64,000 nt of DNA, taken from the NCBI GenBank assembly GCA_963662155.1, contig OY759261.1, forward strand, positions 38,052,796-38,116,795, read 5' to 3'. The notes beneath the pieces were generated by a model that was not told the origin of the DNA, did not search any database, and saw only the letters and a program-made list of their open reading frames with translations. Within the stretch, counting starts at the first letter, position 1. Every line of letters starts with the position of its first letter. Positions 20,340 to 31,700 of this stretch are shown here, piece after piece. A program made the translations under genes and the position numbers. The stretch comes from Lamellibrachia columna (Eukaryota; Annelida; Polychaeta; Sabellida; Siboglinidae).

Positions 20340-20856
20340 ATTGGTACTCGACAAATACCTCTCACCATTGGTCAGGTTCGGAGCTAGAGCTGCGTCGTTC
20401 AGGGTATCATCACATTTATCATCATTTTACCTGACAAGGCCCAACAGTAGAGTGGGGCAGAGCTCCTAAAACATGGAGCATTCTGGGAAGATTTTACCCG
20501 TTTCCTCATGGATGAATGAAATTATCCGCACAACTTGCCAATCATAGTACAGTATACATATCACATGGTGGTAAATGCGATGAAGACCAACAAAGGCGAA
20601 CTGCTGCAAACAGAAGAACCTAATTACCTCGAAGGTCGACTCGAGGAGGCCGACACCCTCATCCAACATCCTAATTGCCTTCTATGCAAGCAGCGTTTCC
20701 TCCGGAAACATTCTACAAAGATTATGAGCACTGGTATTTATTAGTATATTGTATTTAACTAATTATAACTATTATTGTTATAATGAACAATATATGTTAC
20801 TTATGTATCAATTAATAAGTATGCTTTAGTTCTATATATAAGCATTTTACTTTTGG

Positions 20857-20955
20857 TCCAATCGAAGACATTGGGTGGTCCAATCGAAGACATTGGGTGG
20901 TCCAATCGAAGACATTGGGTGGTCCAATCGAGGAAACCGCGGTCACGATTGGACC
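20857..20955. repeat. 22-bp tandem repeat ending in a perfect hairpin
   Basis: ggtccaatcgaagacattgg plus gt recurs three times and a fourth copy starts. That last ggtccaatcg (20921-20930) pairs perfectly with cgattggacc (20946-20955) across a 15-nt loop. Confidence 0.9.
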
Positions 20956-21081
20956 GTTTTGTATTTTTTTTTTCAAAATTCATCAATGATTTTCTTGTGA
21001 TTAATAGTTTGTTGTTGAAAATAAAATATAAACTCTATGTTAGTGTGTTAGTTAATCCCGACAACTCTCTCTCTTAATTGC

Positions 21082-21560
21082 AAGTATCGGGGTGCTGACG
21101 TACCTGCCACGTGTTTACAAACATTGAACAGCTGATGTCACGGATGGTCACACACCGGTGTGCTCAAATACAGAGTGCAACATGCAGGTGTACTGTGGGC
21201 AGGTGCGCATGTTTGTTGGTTGTAGGCCTACAAAAAAAATTAATCAGATTCACACCGACAATTGAATTCACTTGTCTCTAAAGTGTAAAATTATTTATAC
21301 GAACATCACTGTCATTTCTTCGGATCTGTAGTCACACATACGCATATATGTCTTATAGATGCCATGTCTGCCTGTTTACAAATAAACAACAGGTGACTGG
21401 TGTATTGGCCTACTTCGTGGTCACGGATGAACGCACACCAAATAGTACACAGAAGGCCCTTGGCGTGACACGTGGGTGCACAGCTGACTGGGAAATGTAG
21501 TGATTAGTCTGTTATACAACTGGATGTTCTTGTCGTCTGTCACATCATATTATACAACCT
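21082..21560 (+). mobile_element. Dispersed non-coding repeat, copy 1
   Basis: The stretch from about 21082 (gctgacgtacctgccacgtg) to 21555 (atcatattatacaacc) matches 46335-46750 in the same order and orientation, including gaacagctgatgtcacggat, ctggtgtattggcctacttc and gatgaacgcacaccaaatag. The two copies lie 25 kb apart. No ORF or recognised ends; probably a non-autonomous element. Confidence 0.8.
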
Positions 21561-22255
21561 TCATCAGTGCTGGCTTTTCCAAAGTTGATAATCTTGGCAC
21601 CTTTGATAACTCTTTCCTTGAAGTCTCAAGTTTTACTCCAACAAGCCCAATTTGGGGCAAACACATTCTTCTTTATGTTAGGCAGCCACCATCCATTAAT
21701 AATAATAATAATTTAATAATAATTTTATAATAATAATTTTATTAAAATGGTAACTATAGCAGTTGAATTATACAATTGGCACAGTAAAACAACCAATGAT
21801 AATAAAATAATTAAGACAAAAAGTATGACTTAAAATATAACAAATTTAAAAGGTGCATGAACATCATGTTTAAAGTTATGTTTGTAAATAAACAAGGTAA
21901 ACATGAAGGACATAATCAGAAATTAAAACTTAAAACAGGCAATACTATAGTAAAATAAATTATATGGCCTACTACTATTATGTAAAAAGTAACTAATTTA
22001 TAAATGAGTTCATAATTACTGCCAGTGTCTTAAAGCATATGGTATAAAAGAGTTCTGAAATCTTGCAGTTCTGCAACGCGACACACAGTAAGTCCTCGAG
22101 TTTCGAGTTGTATACGGAGTTTCGCGGAGGGAGGCAGAAGATGGTGTAATTTATGTGTAGATTGTTGCATGTTTATGAATAGTGTTCTACATAACTTCTC
22201 CCTCCGGTCTCACAGCGTTGGTAGATTGACTGCGGTGATGGCTTCGGTGTATGAC

Positions 22256-25062
22256 TTATCTTGGAAAATGAACCGCATTGCCCGTCTCTTCTATCTGTTG
22301 TGTTTGCTTTTTTGTAAGGCTCGTGTGCCACACTTGGCAAGCGTACTCCAATACCGATCGGACGATTGAAGTGTATATGTTGATGAGATGGTGAGGGTCA
22401 ATGCCGGCTCTTTTGAGAAGGACGATGAAATATAGACGTTGCGATGCTTTTGTAGTGATTTCGTCTATGTGTGATTGCCACTTCAGATCTTCAGATAGAG
22501 TCACACCTAGTAGACGAGTGCTGTTAACTTGTTGGATTGGTCTACCGTCGATGGTTAGCAGTTTGATGTCCGGAGTTGATTTCTTGAAACATATTCGCAG
22601 TTCTTTCGTCTTGTCGTAGTTCAGCGCCATTTTGTTACTCGCTGTTCATTGCCCGACTTCGTCTGCTGTTAGTTGGAGTGAGCTGTCAATTCCGGAGGAT
22701 GAAGAAGCTTCCCATATTGTGCAATCGTCGACATATTTTATATGTTCGCATACTGTTTGCAGATCATTAATATGGTGTAGGAAGCCGATTGGTCCAAATA
22801 TCGTGCCTTGTGGGACACCTGCATTGACAGTGGTGTACTCTGATTTCACACTCTTTACCCTCTGTTTGCGTTGGCACAGGAAGTATGTCAGCCATTTGAT
22901 GATAAAAGTTGGAAGTCCGAGTGATGCACATTTCGTCATTAAAATGTGATGGTCGACTCGGTCAAACGCTTAGCTGAAATCGACGAGAAGTATTCGTACT
23001 ATGGTTCCAGGGGTCTCGACCGCGTATTTCCACTTGTGTACAAGCTCGACCAGTGCGTGTACGGTTGATGTTCCTTTGATTGACTCATATTGCTGAGGAT
23101 CAATCTGGTCCATGGTAATGTCCATTATCCACGTGCACATGAATTTCTCCAGGCACTTCGATAAAACTGGCGTGAGAGATATTGGGCGCAGGTCTTTATC
23201 AATTGGCGCTGGTGGTCGAATTTTAGGCACTGGTCGAACGTCAGCACATTTCCACAGGACAGGCACGGTTCCTTCCCGTAGACTGCTGTTGAATATCGCG
23301 CAGACGGGAGGAGCGAGGATGGTGGCGTAGTCATGTAAGATCCAGTTGGGTATCTCGTCCGGGCCGGTTGTTTTGTGTGTTTTAATTCGTGATACTGATA
23401 TGACTACTTCATCGACGTTGATGATGTAGGCATCTGGGACCGACGTGTCGGCTCCCGGAGGTAAGAACTCATCAACGGGTAAGAGTGGTGGGAAGTCTTT
23501 GGTCACAGACTCAAAGAAGTCACTTATTTCGTTTGCTAGAATACTGACGTGCCCTGAACAGTGTGTGTTAGCAAGACCTTGTAGATTGTCACAGTTGTCC
23601 TTTACCCCTACAAGTTCCTTCACGCTATTCCACCATCGTTTCGGATGTTCGTTCTCGAGTGATTTGATTTTTCGTTGGTAATACTTTCGTTGCAAGGACT
23701 TTCTGTCACGATTAACTTTATTTCTGTAATGCCTGTACAATGGTTTAGTTCACAGAAAGAAGCGCGATCTGGCGGCGACGTATTATATAGCGGAAATTGT
23801 CATCTATCCAAGGTCTGTTGCTGGAACATCGTCTGATTTTTCGTTCAGGGAGATGCGTGTCGAGTAAAGTTCTGATTGTAGAATTGAAAAACTGCAGTTG
23901 TTGTTCACAGCTTGGTAGGTGGAATAAGGTTTTCCACGAGATGCGGTGGAGCGCTGCTGCAAAACGGGCTCGATCATCAGGCCTGCAACTGCGCGAAGAC
24001 GTCTTTGAAACGGTTCTGTATATTTCGTGGTCGTTGATGGAGTACATACCACCACCATGTGATCCGATAAGCCAATCGATGCTATGACTACTGGACGGTG
24101 GTATAAATCAGTTAGGTTGGTATAGATTTTGTCCAGTGTCGCAGTTCCTCGTGTTGGTATGTCAACAATTTGTTTTAGGTTGTGATTTCTTTTCAAATGA
24201 GAATCTCTCAACTTGTTAAGGTCGCCCATTATGATGACGCCAGTATATGGATGGTGACGGCGTACATAGTCAACAGATTGGTCAATGTGGTTTAGCAATG
24301 TCCAGTCGTCTGCCCCGGGAGGGTGGTATACTGTACAGATTGTTATCTGCGGGTGGTTGCGAGGCATCTTTGGTGGACGTATCGTCATCCAAATAGTTTC
24401 AAGTTCTGGTTGGTTTAGCTATGTGCATTGCTTAGTCGGGATTGTATCTCGTACATAGCAAACAATCCCCCCATGTTGACGGCCATCTTGTCTGTCCCTC
24501 TTGTAGAAGTTGAAACCGGGTAACGAGAGCAGCCGTCTGGTATTCTGCTGGTACACCATGTCTCAGTGACTGCTAGGACATCCACTCCGTAGTTATCTTT
24601 AATTACTTTGATTTCATCGATTTTGCTTGCCAAAGCACCCCGAATGTTAGTATTGATGATGGTTGGTAGATCCCACTTGTTCGATTGTACGTTGATGAGG
24701 TTATTGTGATTAGCCCCATTTCTGCTAACGTTAACGTCACGTCGCATGTTGCTCCCGAGGGCGCGTGTGTGGCGCGCCTGTGTATGTGTCATATTGTTCA
24801 GATTGACACAATTGTCATTGCAATGTCTCACCTTGCCGACTGTGGTGTTAACACATTGAACGCGCCTGAAGCCAGACAATACCACTTGAATGGGTCTACG
24901 TAGCATTGTTCCCCCTCGTTGACCTCTTCTGGTTGGCTGCGTGCAGGAAATGCCGTTCATTGTCAGAGCTTTCCACAATGTTTTTCTTGACACAAAGCCG
25001 GCCAACTGGTAGAGAGCCTTCGTTGAATATTGCATGGCAGCCGTCATGCTTGACTGAATCAT
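22256..25062 (-). pseudogene. LINE (Jockey/CR1 superfamily), endonuclease plus reverse transcriptase, inactivated
   Basis: Reading from 25062 down: the APE endonuclease starts at INTNIRGALASKIDEI and DVLAVTETW, continues in another frame with ITICTVYHPP, GVIIMGDLNKL and LSDHMVVV; then after a further shift the RT has KTTGPDEIPNWIL, DLRPISLTPVLSKCLEK, AGVPQGTIFGP and the catalytic-box region (KYVDDCTIW). The thumb region (LLGVTLSEDLKWQSH, VLEYACQVWH) ends near 22256. Lesions include frame changes near 24400, 23804 and 22270 and in-frame stops near 22967 and 22637, each at a position normally holding a conserved residue. The element is nearly complete in ORF2 but dead. No ORF1 was recognised upstream. 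Confidence 0.9.
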
Positions 25063-25285
25063 CTGCTACTGTTTGTGCCACCTGTAGCTTGGTCAAAGTG
25101 TTCGAAATTTTGCGATATCCGTCGTAATTTCGGAAACTTTTATCTTCCCCGCGATCACTGTATGTTCATAGAGCAGTTTGCTAAAATAGGCATGTGATAG
25201 TGCCTTAAAACTTAACATTAATTACACCAAGGCCGATAATGTTGTTGGTGCTGCCGTGTAGGCGCACACGCACTCTTCGATCGTC
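25063..25285. other. Short flank between LINE and minisatellite
   Basis: This stretch probably includes upstream untranslated sequence of the LINE. No gene is seen. Confidence 0.4.
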
Positions 25286-25289
25286 CATT

Positions 25290-26135
25290 AAGCAGAAAGC
25301 AGAACAGGTGTTTTAAGAGTGTCCTTCTCTAGAGTTAGTGAGTCCATCACAGGTGTTTTAAGAGTGTCCTTCTCTAGAGTTAGTGAGTCCATCACAGGTG
25401 TTTTTTAAGAGTGTCCTTCTCTAGGGTTAGTGAGTCCATCACAGGTGTTTTAAGAGTGTCCTTCTCTAGAGTTAGTGAGTCCATCACAGGTGTTTTTTAA
25501 GAGTGTCCTTCTCTAGAGTTAGTTAGTCCATCACAGGTGTTTTAAGAGTGTCCTTCTCTAGAGTTAGTGAGTCCATCACAGGTGTTTTTTAAGAGTGTCC
25601 TTCTCTAGAGTTAGTTAGTCCATCACAGGTGTTTTTTAAGAGTGTCCTTCTCTAGAGTTAGTGAGTCCATCACAGGTGTTTTTTAAGAGTGTCCTTCTCT
25701 AGGGTTAGTGAGTCCATCACAGGAGTTTTAAGAGTGTCCTTCTCTAGAGTTAGTGAGTCCATCACAGGTGTTTTTTAAGAGTGTCCTTCTCTAGAGTTAG
25801 TGAGTCCATCAAAGGTGTTTTAAGAGTGTCCTTCTCTAGAGTTAGTGAGTCCATCACAGGTGTTTTTTAAGAGTGTCCTTCTCTAGAGTTAGTGAGTCCA
25901 TCACAGGTGTTTTAAGAGTGTCCTTCTCTAGAGTTAGTGAGTCCATCACAGGTGTTTTTAAGAGTGTCCTTCTCTAGAGTTAGTGAGTCCATCACAGGTG
26001 TTTTTTAAGAGTGTCCTTCTCTAGAGTTAGTGAGTCCATCACAGGTGTTTTTTAAGAGTGTCCTTCTCTAGGGTTAGTGAGTCCATCACAGGTGTTTTAA
26101 GAGTGGCCTTCTCTAGAGTTAGTGAGTCAATCACA
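25290..26135. repeat. Minisatellite, 45-48-bp units, about 18 copies
   Basis: The unit is tccatcacaggtgttttaag followed by agtgtccttctctagagttagtgag; length varies with the number of Ts in the gtttt run. The array abuts the 3' tail of the minus-strand SINE at 26145. Confidence 0.97.
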
Positions 26136-26144
26136 GGTATTTTC

Positions 26145-26312
26145 CATTTCCCTGCGTGGGATCTTTTACTTACCCAGGCACAGACACCAGATAGGAGGGA
26201 CCAACGGCTTTTTACTGTCTCTTCCGAAAGACACAGGCAAAGTGGGGTGAACGAAATTGCCCAAGCTTCGAAACGGCGGAGGTGGAATCGAAACCCAGTC
26301 CCTTCATTGTCA
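26145..26312 (-). mobile_element. tRNA-derived SINE, head-truncated
   Basis: On the minus strand it reads from the box B remnant (GGTTTCGATTCC) through CACCTCCGCCGTTTCGAAGC, TTGGGCAATTTCGTTCACCC, TGTCTTTCGGAAGAGACAGT and CCGTTGGTCC to a tail at about 26145. It matches the fuller copy at 50528-50700. The tRNA-like head with box A is missing. Its tail runs into the minisatellite. Confidence 0.88.
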
Positions 26313-27880
26313 CTGAATCCAACGAAATATGGCATATAGCGTGTACCAGTAAAGATATTGAGGTGTCGTTGTCTCCTACTGATAACATTCACAGGAACAA
26401 GGTATTGATTTTAATGTATTCCCACTAGAATTTAGACCATTAACTATTTTGTACAGCAAGCAGAGCTTAGCATCTGCCCTGCGATACGCCAGCGGCCTCC
26501 GTCGCAGCGGCCTCCGTCTGTGGCGCGTCATAATTATTAGCGAGACACTATTCTATATTTAGCACACGCAGCAACCCAGAATGCCCGCGCAATAAACTCG
26601 CGGAAAGATGGCGGTCTTGGCACCTTTTCCGCAGATTGTTATTGGATTTATGCTCTCTGAAAATGATGTCCCTGGAAAATTGTGTTATTCAGTCGTAGAA
26701 TGTCACTCGGATACACGACTGAAAAGGTGGCTCCAGTGTCGCTGACTTTCATCAAGTGGAATTCGATCAAAACTGACAGAAAGGACAAAAGCCTATGAAA
26801 AGGTGAGTGTTTCCCGTCTACGTTTTGTACAGAGATCTGACCAAAACCAGTTCGATGCACATGCCATGGTCTCTCTATCTATGTGCATCATATGTCGGAT
26901 GTTGAATGTTCGCAACATGTACATACACTGAACGTTTAGGAGTGTCTTTCAGTATCAAGCTCAACCTCAGTCAAGTCGGGTGTCAGGGCCCGGGGCAGTA
27001 GTGACTAGTGTTTCTGTTGCTAAGCCACTGTCCACCTGGCTTTAGAGGATTTACTTTAGTTTAGGCTTTAGTTGTTTGTTGTTTTGTTGTTGTTTTGTAC
27101 TCCTTACTAGTTACAGTCAGAAGGTCTTGAAGTGGGTGACTTCCAACGTTCAGCCTGGAAAAACAAACAACATATATTCAGATACTTGAAAGACATCTGG
27201 TAAATATTATTCAGCAATCTTATTTTGAGGTCATGACATGAGAATTATGACAATAATTTTATTGATCGATTATTTCCAAAACCGAAGTCTAGATATGAGG
27301 TATGCACGAATTGGCCGTCACCCGAGTCAGCTACCAATTAAAATTATAGTGAACTTAGGGTTAGATTAGGGTTAATTCATTCCATTTATATTTACCCCCT
27401 ACTATTGCGTTTCGGACGGGGGCCAACTTGGGTGTAGATTGTGAATGCTATGAATAAATCTTTATTTAAAAAAAACAAACAATAAGAGTAACGATTATTA
27501 CATTATAGAACTGTACAATTGTCGAAAAAGGGCAAGAAGTGTAACTTATAATTATTACTTGCCCTGCTACATATAAATTAAAGCTGTACATAACACTATA
27601 TAAAACAGTACAACATTTTTCTCATGTGGCAAAACCTAGAGTACATCAGACATAACTTTCATGTCCATTCATGGCAGGCCAAACGTAAAAAAGAAAAAAA
27701 ATTGAAAGTAACATAACCCTAAATCCAGTAATTTTTTTATCATAAATACTTATGCATTAAATGCACAACTATTCAATATTTTTGTTTTATATTTGATTTT
27801 GAAAATGTGAACATTCTGAAAAAAAAATTAATAAGTGAGATATTAAGAGAATTCCAGGGTTTAACTCCTTTGACTGACAA
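26313..27880. other. Noncoding region, no clear gene
   Basis: A Kozak-like aagATGG at 26606-26612 opens a 44-codon frame (MAVLAPFPQIVIG...) that could be a first exon but has no recognisable homology. A run at 27411-27476 ends in aataaatctttatttaaaaa, which looks like the 3' end of a retroposed transcript. Two TTAGGG-like words at 27358-27380 are isolated. Confidence 0.4.
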
Positions 27881-27881
27881 C

Positions 27882-28137
27882 CACCGGCACTGGTTGATAG
27901 CACAAGTAAAATACTCTCAACCATTGGCACTGGCTGATAGCACAAGTAAAATACTCTCAACCATTGGCACTGGCTGATAGCACAAGTAAAATGTTCTCAA
28001 CCACCGACACTGGCTAATAGCACAAGTAAAATACTCTCAACCATTGGCACTGGCTCATAGCACAAGTAAAATACTCTCAACCACTGGCACTGGCTCATAG
28101 CACAATTAAAATACTCTCAACCACTGGCACTGGCTAA
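27882..28137. repeat. Minisatellite, 40-bp units x6.4
   Basis: The unit is ccattggcactggctgatag followed by cacaagtaaaatactctcaa. It lies about 160 bp upstream of the CR1 fragment. Confidence 0.96.
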
Positions 28138-28179
28138 TGTAAAGTAAAATGTGTAAAAAATAGTAAAGAAACAAGAAAA

Positions 28180-29590
28180 TAAATGACCTGTTGGCTGTCG
28201 TACTTACTGATTGAATAATGACAGAATAATAAATGTAAAGTAATCAAAGCAGAACATTAAATAAATATAAATTTACATTAACAATTTATAGTGTAACATT
28301 ACTACTTAAATTAAAAGCCCATGGTATCGGGGATAGCATAACTGACTGGATAGAACAATGGCTGACTGACAGAAGACAACGAGTTGTAGTAGATGGAGAA
28401 GTTTCAAATTGGAAATCAGTTTTGAGTGGGGTACCTCAATGATCAGTATTAGGACCTATATTATTCTTAATTTATATCAATGACTTGGACGACAGTATAA
28501 CAAGTAACGTACTGAAATTTGCGGATGACACAAAACTGTTTAGAAAGGTTAATACTGATGGTGATAAACAACATTTACAAAACGATCTAGACAGATTAGT
28601 GAAATGGTCTGAGAAATGGCAGATGTTGTTCAATTTTGGGAAATGTAAATGCCTACATACAGGACATGGGAACTTGAATGTAAACTATAAAATGGGAGAT
28701 ACTGTTCTGGGTACTACTGTAAAAGAAAAGGACTTAGGAGTTACAATAAGCGCTGATATGAAAGTTTCAGAGCAGTGTGGTATTGCAGCCTCAAAGGGTA
28801 ACCAAATTCTTGGATTGATTAGAAGAAACATAACATACAAGGGAAAAAAGTTAATTATACCTCTTTATAAAGCAATAGTTAGACCTCATTTAGAATACTG
28901 TATACAAGCATGGAGACCATATCGTAAGAAGGATATAGATACGCTTGAACGCATACAAAGGAGAGCAACTAAAATGATTCCAGAACTGAGAGACCTTAGT
29001 TATGAAGAACGCCTGAAAGAATGTGGTTTAACAACTCTAGAGACAAGGAGGTTAAGAGGAGATCAGATTGAAGTTTTTAAGATATTGAATGGGTATGAAA
29101 ATATTGATAGAAATATGTTTTTCTCACTCAAGAAGGATAGCAGAACTAGAGGACATGAGGTAAAATTAGTAAAGGATCAATGTAGATTGGACATCAGGAA
29201 GCACTCGTTCTCACAGAGGACAATAAATGAATGGAACAAATTGTCTACAGATTGTGTAACTGCTAGCAGTGTGAATATGTTTAAAAACAAGGTTGACACA
29301 TATCTCAGGAGGGCGGGCTATAAGTAGATGAACATTGTTGGACTCTCGATAAGCCAATGGCTTCCTTGTCCACTTGCCATCTGGGCCTTTGGCTTGGATG
29401 GCAAATCTTGTTAAATCTTGTTAAAACATTGCATCAACAAAATGCTGAGAAAATGTTCAACCGTACAACAAAATAAGTGACCTGTTGGCTGATTGAATCA
29501 TGGCAAAATAATACATGTAAAATAATCAAGTAAATATGCTTATTATCAAACAAATATCAATTTCCATTAACAATTAATGTTGCATTGCAT
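28180..29590 (+). repeat. Direct repeats of about 115 bp flanking the CR1 fragment
   Basis: The left copy (about 28183-28305: aatgacctgttggct ... ttacattaacaatttatagt) and the right copy (about 29472-29585: aagtgacctgttggct ... ttccattaacaattaatgtt) share several blocks in order. They are too long and diverged for a normal target-site duplication. Confidence 0.65.
28298..29435 (+). mobile_element. CR1-like LINE, 5'-truncated (reverse transcriptase C-terminal half plus 3' end)
   Basis: The frame starts in the middle of the RT (LKLKAHGIGDSITDWIEQWL), reads LSGVPQ, then a stop at 28440 where the family has Gly, then SVLGPILFLIYINDL. The catalytic box is KFADDTKLF (28516-28542). The long open part (28485-29327, 280 codons) runs through DLGVTISADMKVSEQCG, RPHLEYCIQAWRPYRKKDI and INEWNKLSTDCVTASSVNMF to its stop. 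The 3' untranslated end (GTTGGACTCTCGATAAGCCA ... TTGTTAAATCTTGTTAAAAC) matches those of the copies at 41216 and 54600. It is 5'-truncated, as expected for target-primed insertion, and otherwise well preserved. Confidence 0.93.
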
Positions 29591-29684
29591 TTATACTGAT
29601 AAACGGTACAACTGTACACCGAAATAAGTCATATGTAAAACTGTAAATGCAGCATACATCATTCAAGGAAATGTACAGGCGCCA

Positions 29685-29862
29685 TTAATCGGCAAGAAAC
29701 ATATCTGCAGCAGCGCCAAAGTCTTTGGCTGGGACTTTGCTATAGCTGAGGTGGATCAGTTGGTCTAGGTGCTCGATGGCATGATGCACAATGGCCGAAA
29801 CTGTAAATAATGTAGCCGGAGGCGTCGTCAATGTAATAGTCATCAATGTCGAAGCAGCGGTT
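29685..29862 (-). CDS. Candidate terminal exon of an unrecognised gene
   Basis: On the minus strand, a T-rich tract ending in TTTTTTAG (acceptor at 29863) is followed by 1 nt and 58 codons to a TAA at 29687-29685. The peptide contains SAIVHHAIEHLDQLIHLSYS and KVPAKDFGAAADMFLAD, which looks like a helical protein C-terminus. I cannot name the family, and no upstream exon was found. A second frame is also open for 40 codons, so chance is possible. Confidence 0.3.
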
Positions 29863-30035
29863 CTAAAAAATTTATTATTGCATTAATTCTTTGAATTTTT
29901 GATGGATGCACTGTGACTACTTGAACGATAATTGAAAATGTTTACCGGTAACCGTAGTGGTAATATAGCCTCGTTATAAATGTAGCCTCATATTAAATTA
30001 TAGTTATCCCCGGGGATCACTCAACGAACTATACT

Positions 30036-30240
30036 GACACTACTCTTAAGTGCCAAATAAGCGTCCCTATATGAGTATTTATTTGATGAAAAATGCCACC
30101 CTATACCAGGGCCTCACTTTTGAGGCGAGCGATCGCTCCCTATCGCTCACGCAAATCAATAATCTAGGGAGCGATTTATCGCTCGCGTCAATTGCTAAAA
30201 TCACTCGCTGCCTGCAAGTGTTCGTCTTGACAAGGAGTTT
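30036..30240 (+). repeat. Dispersed repeat with GC-rich palindromic words, copy 1
   Basis: From tgccaaataagcgtccctat through gtatttatttgatgaaaaat and gccaccctat to the gagcgatcgctccctatcgc block and cgctcgcgtcaa...aaatcac, it parallels 31405-31700. Confidence 0.7.
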
Positions 30241-30492
30241 CTTGAGTATTAGATTCACTAGGAAAGTCTGCCCTCTTTATAACGCAGTGTTCGAACTCCA
30301 ATATTCGGAGTTCACGTATCATCCGTCACCGGGGATGGCGATCGCAGCCACGATGTGGTGGCCGCGTGGTTTATAAAGAAGTTATCAAATGAGTGGACTA
30401 GCGTCGATGTGTATTATGTTTAAATGTCACATACTGTTGTATGTCGAACTGAATAAAGTATACGTATCAGGGAAACATTTTTAAAGAAAATT

Positions 30493-30517
30493 TTGATTAG
30501 CAATAATTGCTAATCAA
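30493..30517. repeat. Perfect 11-bp hairpin
   Basis: ttgattagcaa and ttgctaatcaa are separated by three bases; a further direct copy attgattagcaaa follows at 30525. Confidence 0.9.
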
Positions 30518-31404
30518 TTTTGAAATTGATTAGCAAATGCTCATTTTGCGTAGCAATTTTTTTAAGGCAAGTAAGATATAAATACATTTTTTTTTGCAAA
30601 AACGTTATCGTGTATCTAACCTATAAGTATTACAGCAAAACTTGGCATCTGACTCCAGCTTTTATTTGACATGACCACTAAATCAAAAGTCAGGTACAAA
30701 TTCAATTCAGGTACACCCACTGAACTGTGTTGCACAACAGTCATTTGTAGTGCCTATCACTATCAGATGTCACTGAGCAACCGACTGATCACTAATCTCT
30801 GTTCTCAAATTCACGTCACTCGCAGTGTTTTGCCTCATGGACATGGACACAACATCCACTGAGGCTGTGTCCTTAGGATGCGAATGCACAACAGTCATGT
30901 GTAGTGCCTATCACTTTTTCCGCTGTCGCATAGCGAACTGCTTGTGCAGTTCGTCTACCATTAGGACTACTAACTTTTATAGACACAAAGTCATTAGTTG
31001 CTGCCATTTCACTTTCCATAAACGAACCACAACCTTGAACTTGACATCGTTTTGTGTGCGATTGTTGCGACACCACGCGGATAAAGGTGACGACTGCTAT
31101 TAAACAGACCGGAAACTTGACGCAACTTTGCATGCCGTAATGACAAGACGAAGGTTTCGTTTTGGTAGTTAATACCTATATATGATTAGGTACAAACTAG
31201 CACACGGATATTTTATTACCGCCAAATATGGTTCGCGATTTTACGCGATGCGTTTTTAGTACTGCGTAGCGATCTGCGTAACTTGTATCGCGATTCACGA
31301 CGCGATATTGAACAAAATGTTCACTGCGTATACATGTACAGTTATGGAATAGATAATACATTGATTCACTGTTTCATGTGCGGATGACGAATTCATATTT
31401 TTGC

Positions 31405-31700
31405 GTACTCTTGAGTGCTGAATAAGCATCCCTATACGCGTATTTATTTGATGAAAAATGCCACCCTATATGCACCTTATTTGGCACTATACTATTATTA
31501 AATTTAAACATTTGTGCCAGCCTATATTCTCCGATAATTGTGGCAAATTATGCAGGGCATAATTTTTAGGAGAGCAATCCCTCTCACTCCCTATAGCTAG
31601 CGCTAATCAATCATTCACTGAGCGGTTTACCGCTCGCGCTAAAATCCATGGACATATATAAGTCCATGCTAAAATCACTTGCTCCCAACTAGAGTTGCAT
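31405..31700 (+). repeat. Dispersed repeat with GC-rich palindromic words, copy 2
   Basis: The order tgctgaataagcatccctat, gtatttatttgatgaaaaat, gccaccctat, then ctccctatagc, gagcggtttaccgctcgcgc and taaaatcac parallels copy 1, but with about 100 bp more in the middle. Confidence 0.7.

Larger units (their letters stand above)
19800..22255. other. Region without genes, carrying simple and dispersed repeats
   Basis: Besides the repeats listed separately (ACGC array, 22-bp repeat with hairpin, dispersed repeat 21082-21560), the sequence is AT-rich with stops in all frames. ATT/AAT triplets occur near 21696-21745. Nothing resembling an exon was recognised. Confidence 0.5.

Noticed and set aside
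25290..26135. CRISPR-like array of regular repeats
   Set aside because: There are no unique spacers; units are contiguous near-identical copies, no cas genes are present and the context is animal DNA.
26606..26745. First coding exon starting at a Kozak-like ATG
   Set aside because: Only 44 codons, no recognisable family and no convincing donor; kept as a remark in the region entry.
27358..27385. Interstitial telomeric repeat
   Set aside because: Only two TTAGGG-like words with a 2-base interruption; too short to mean anything.
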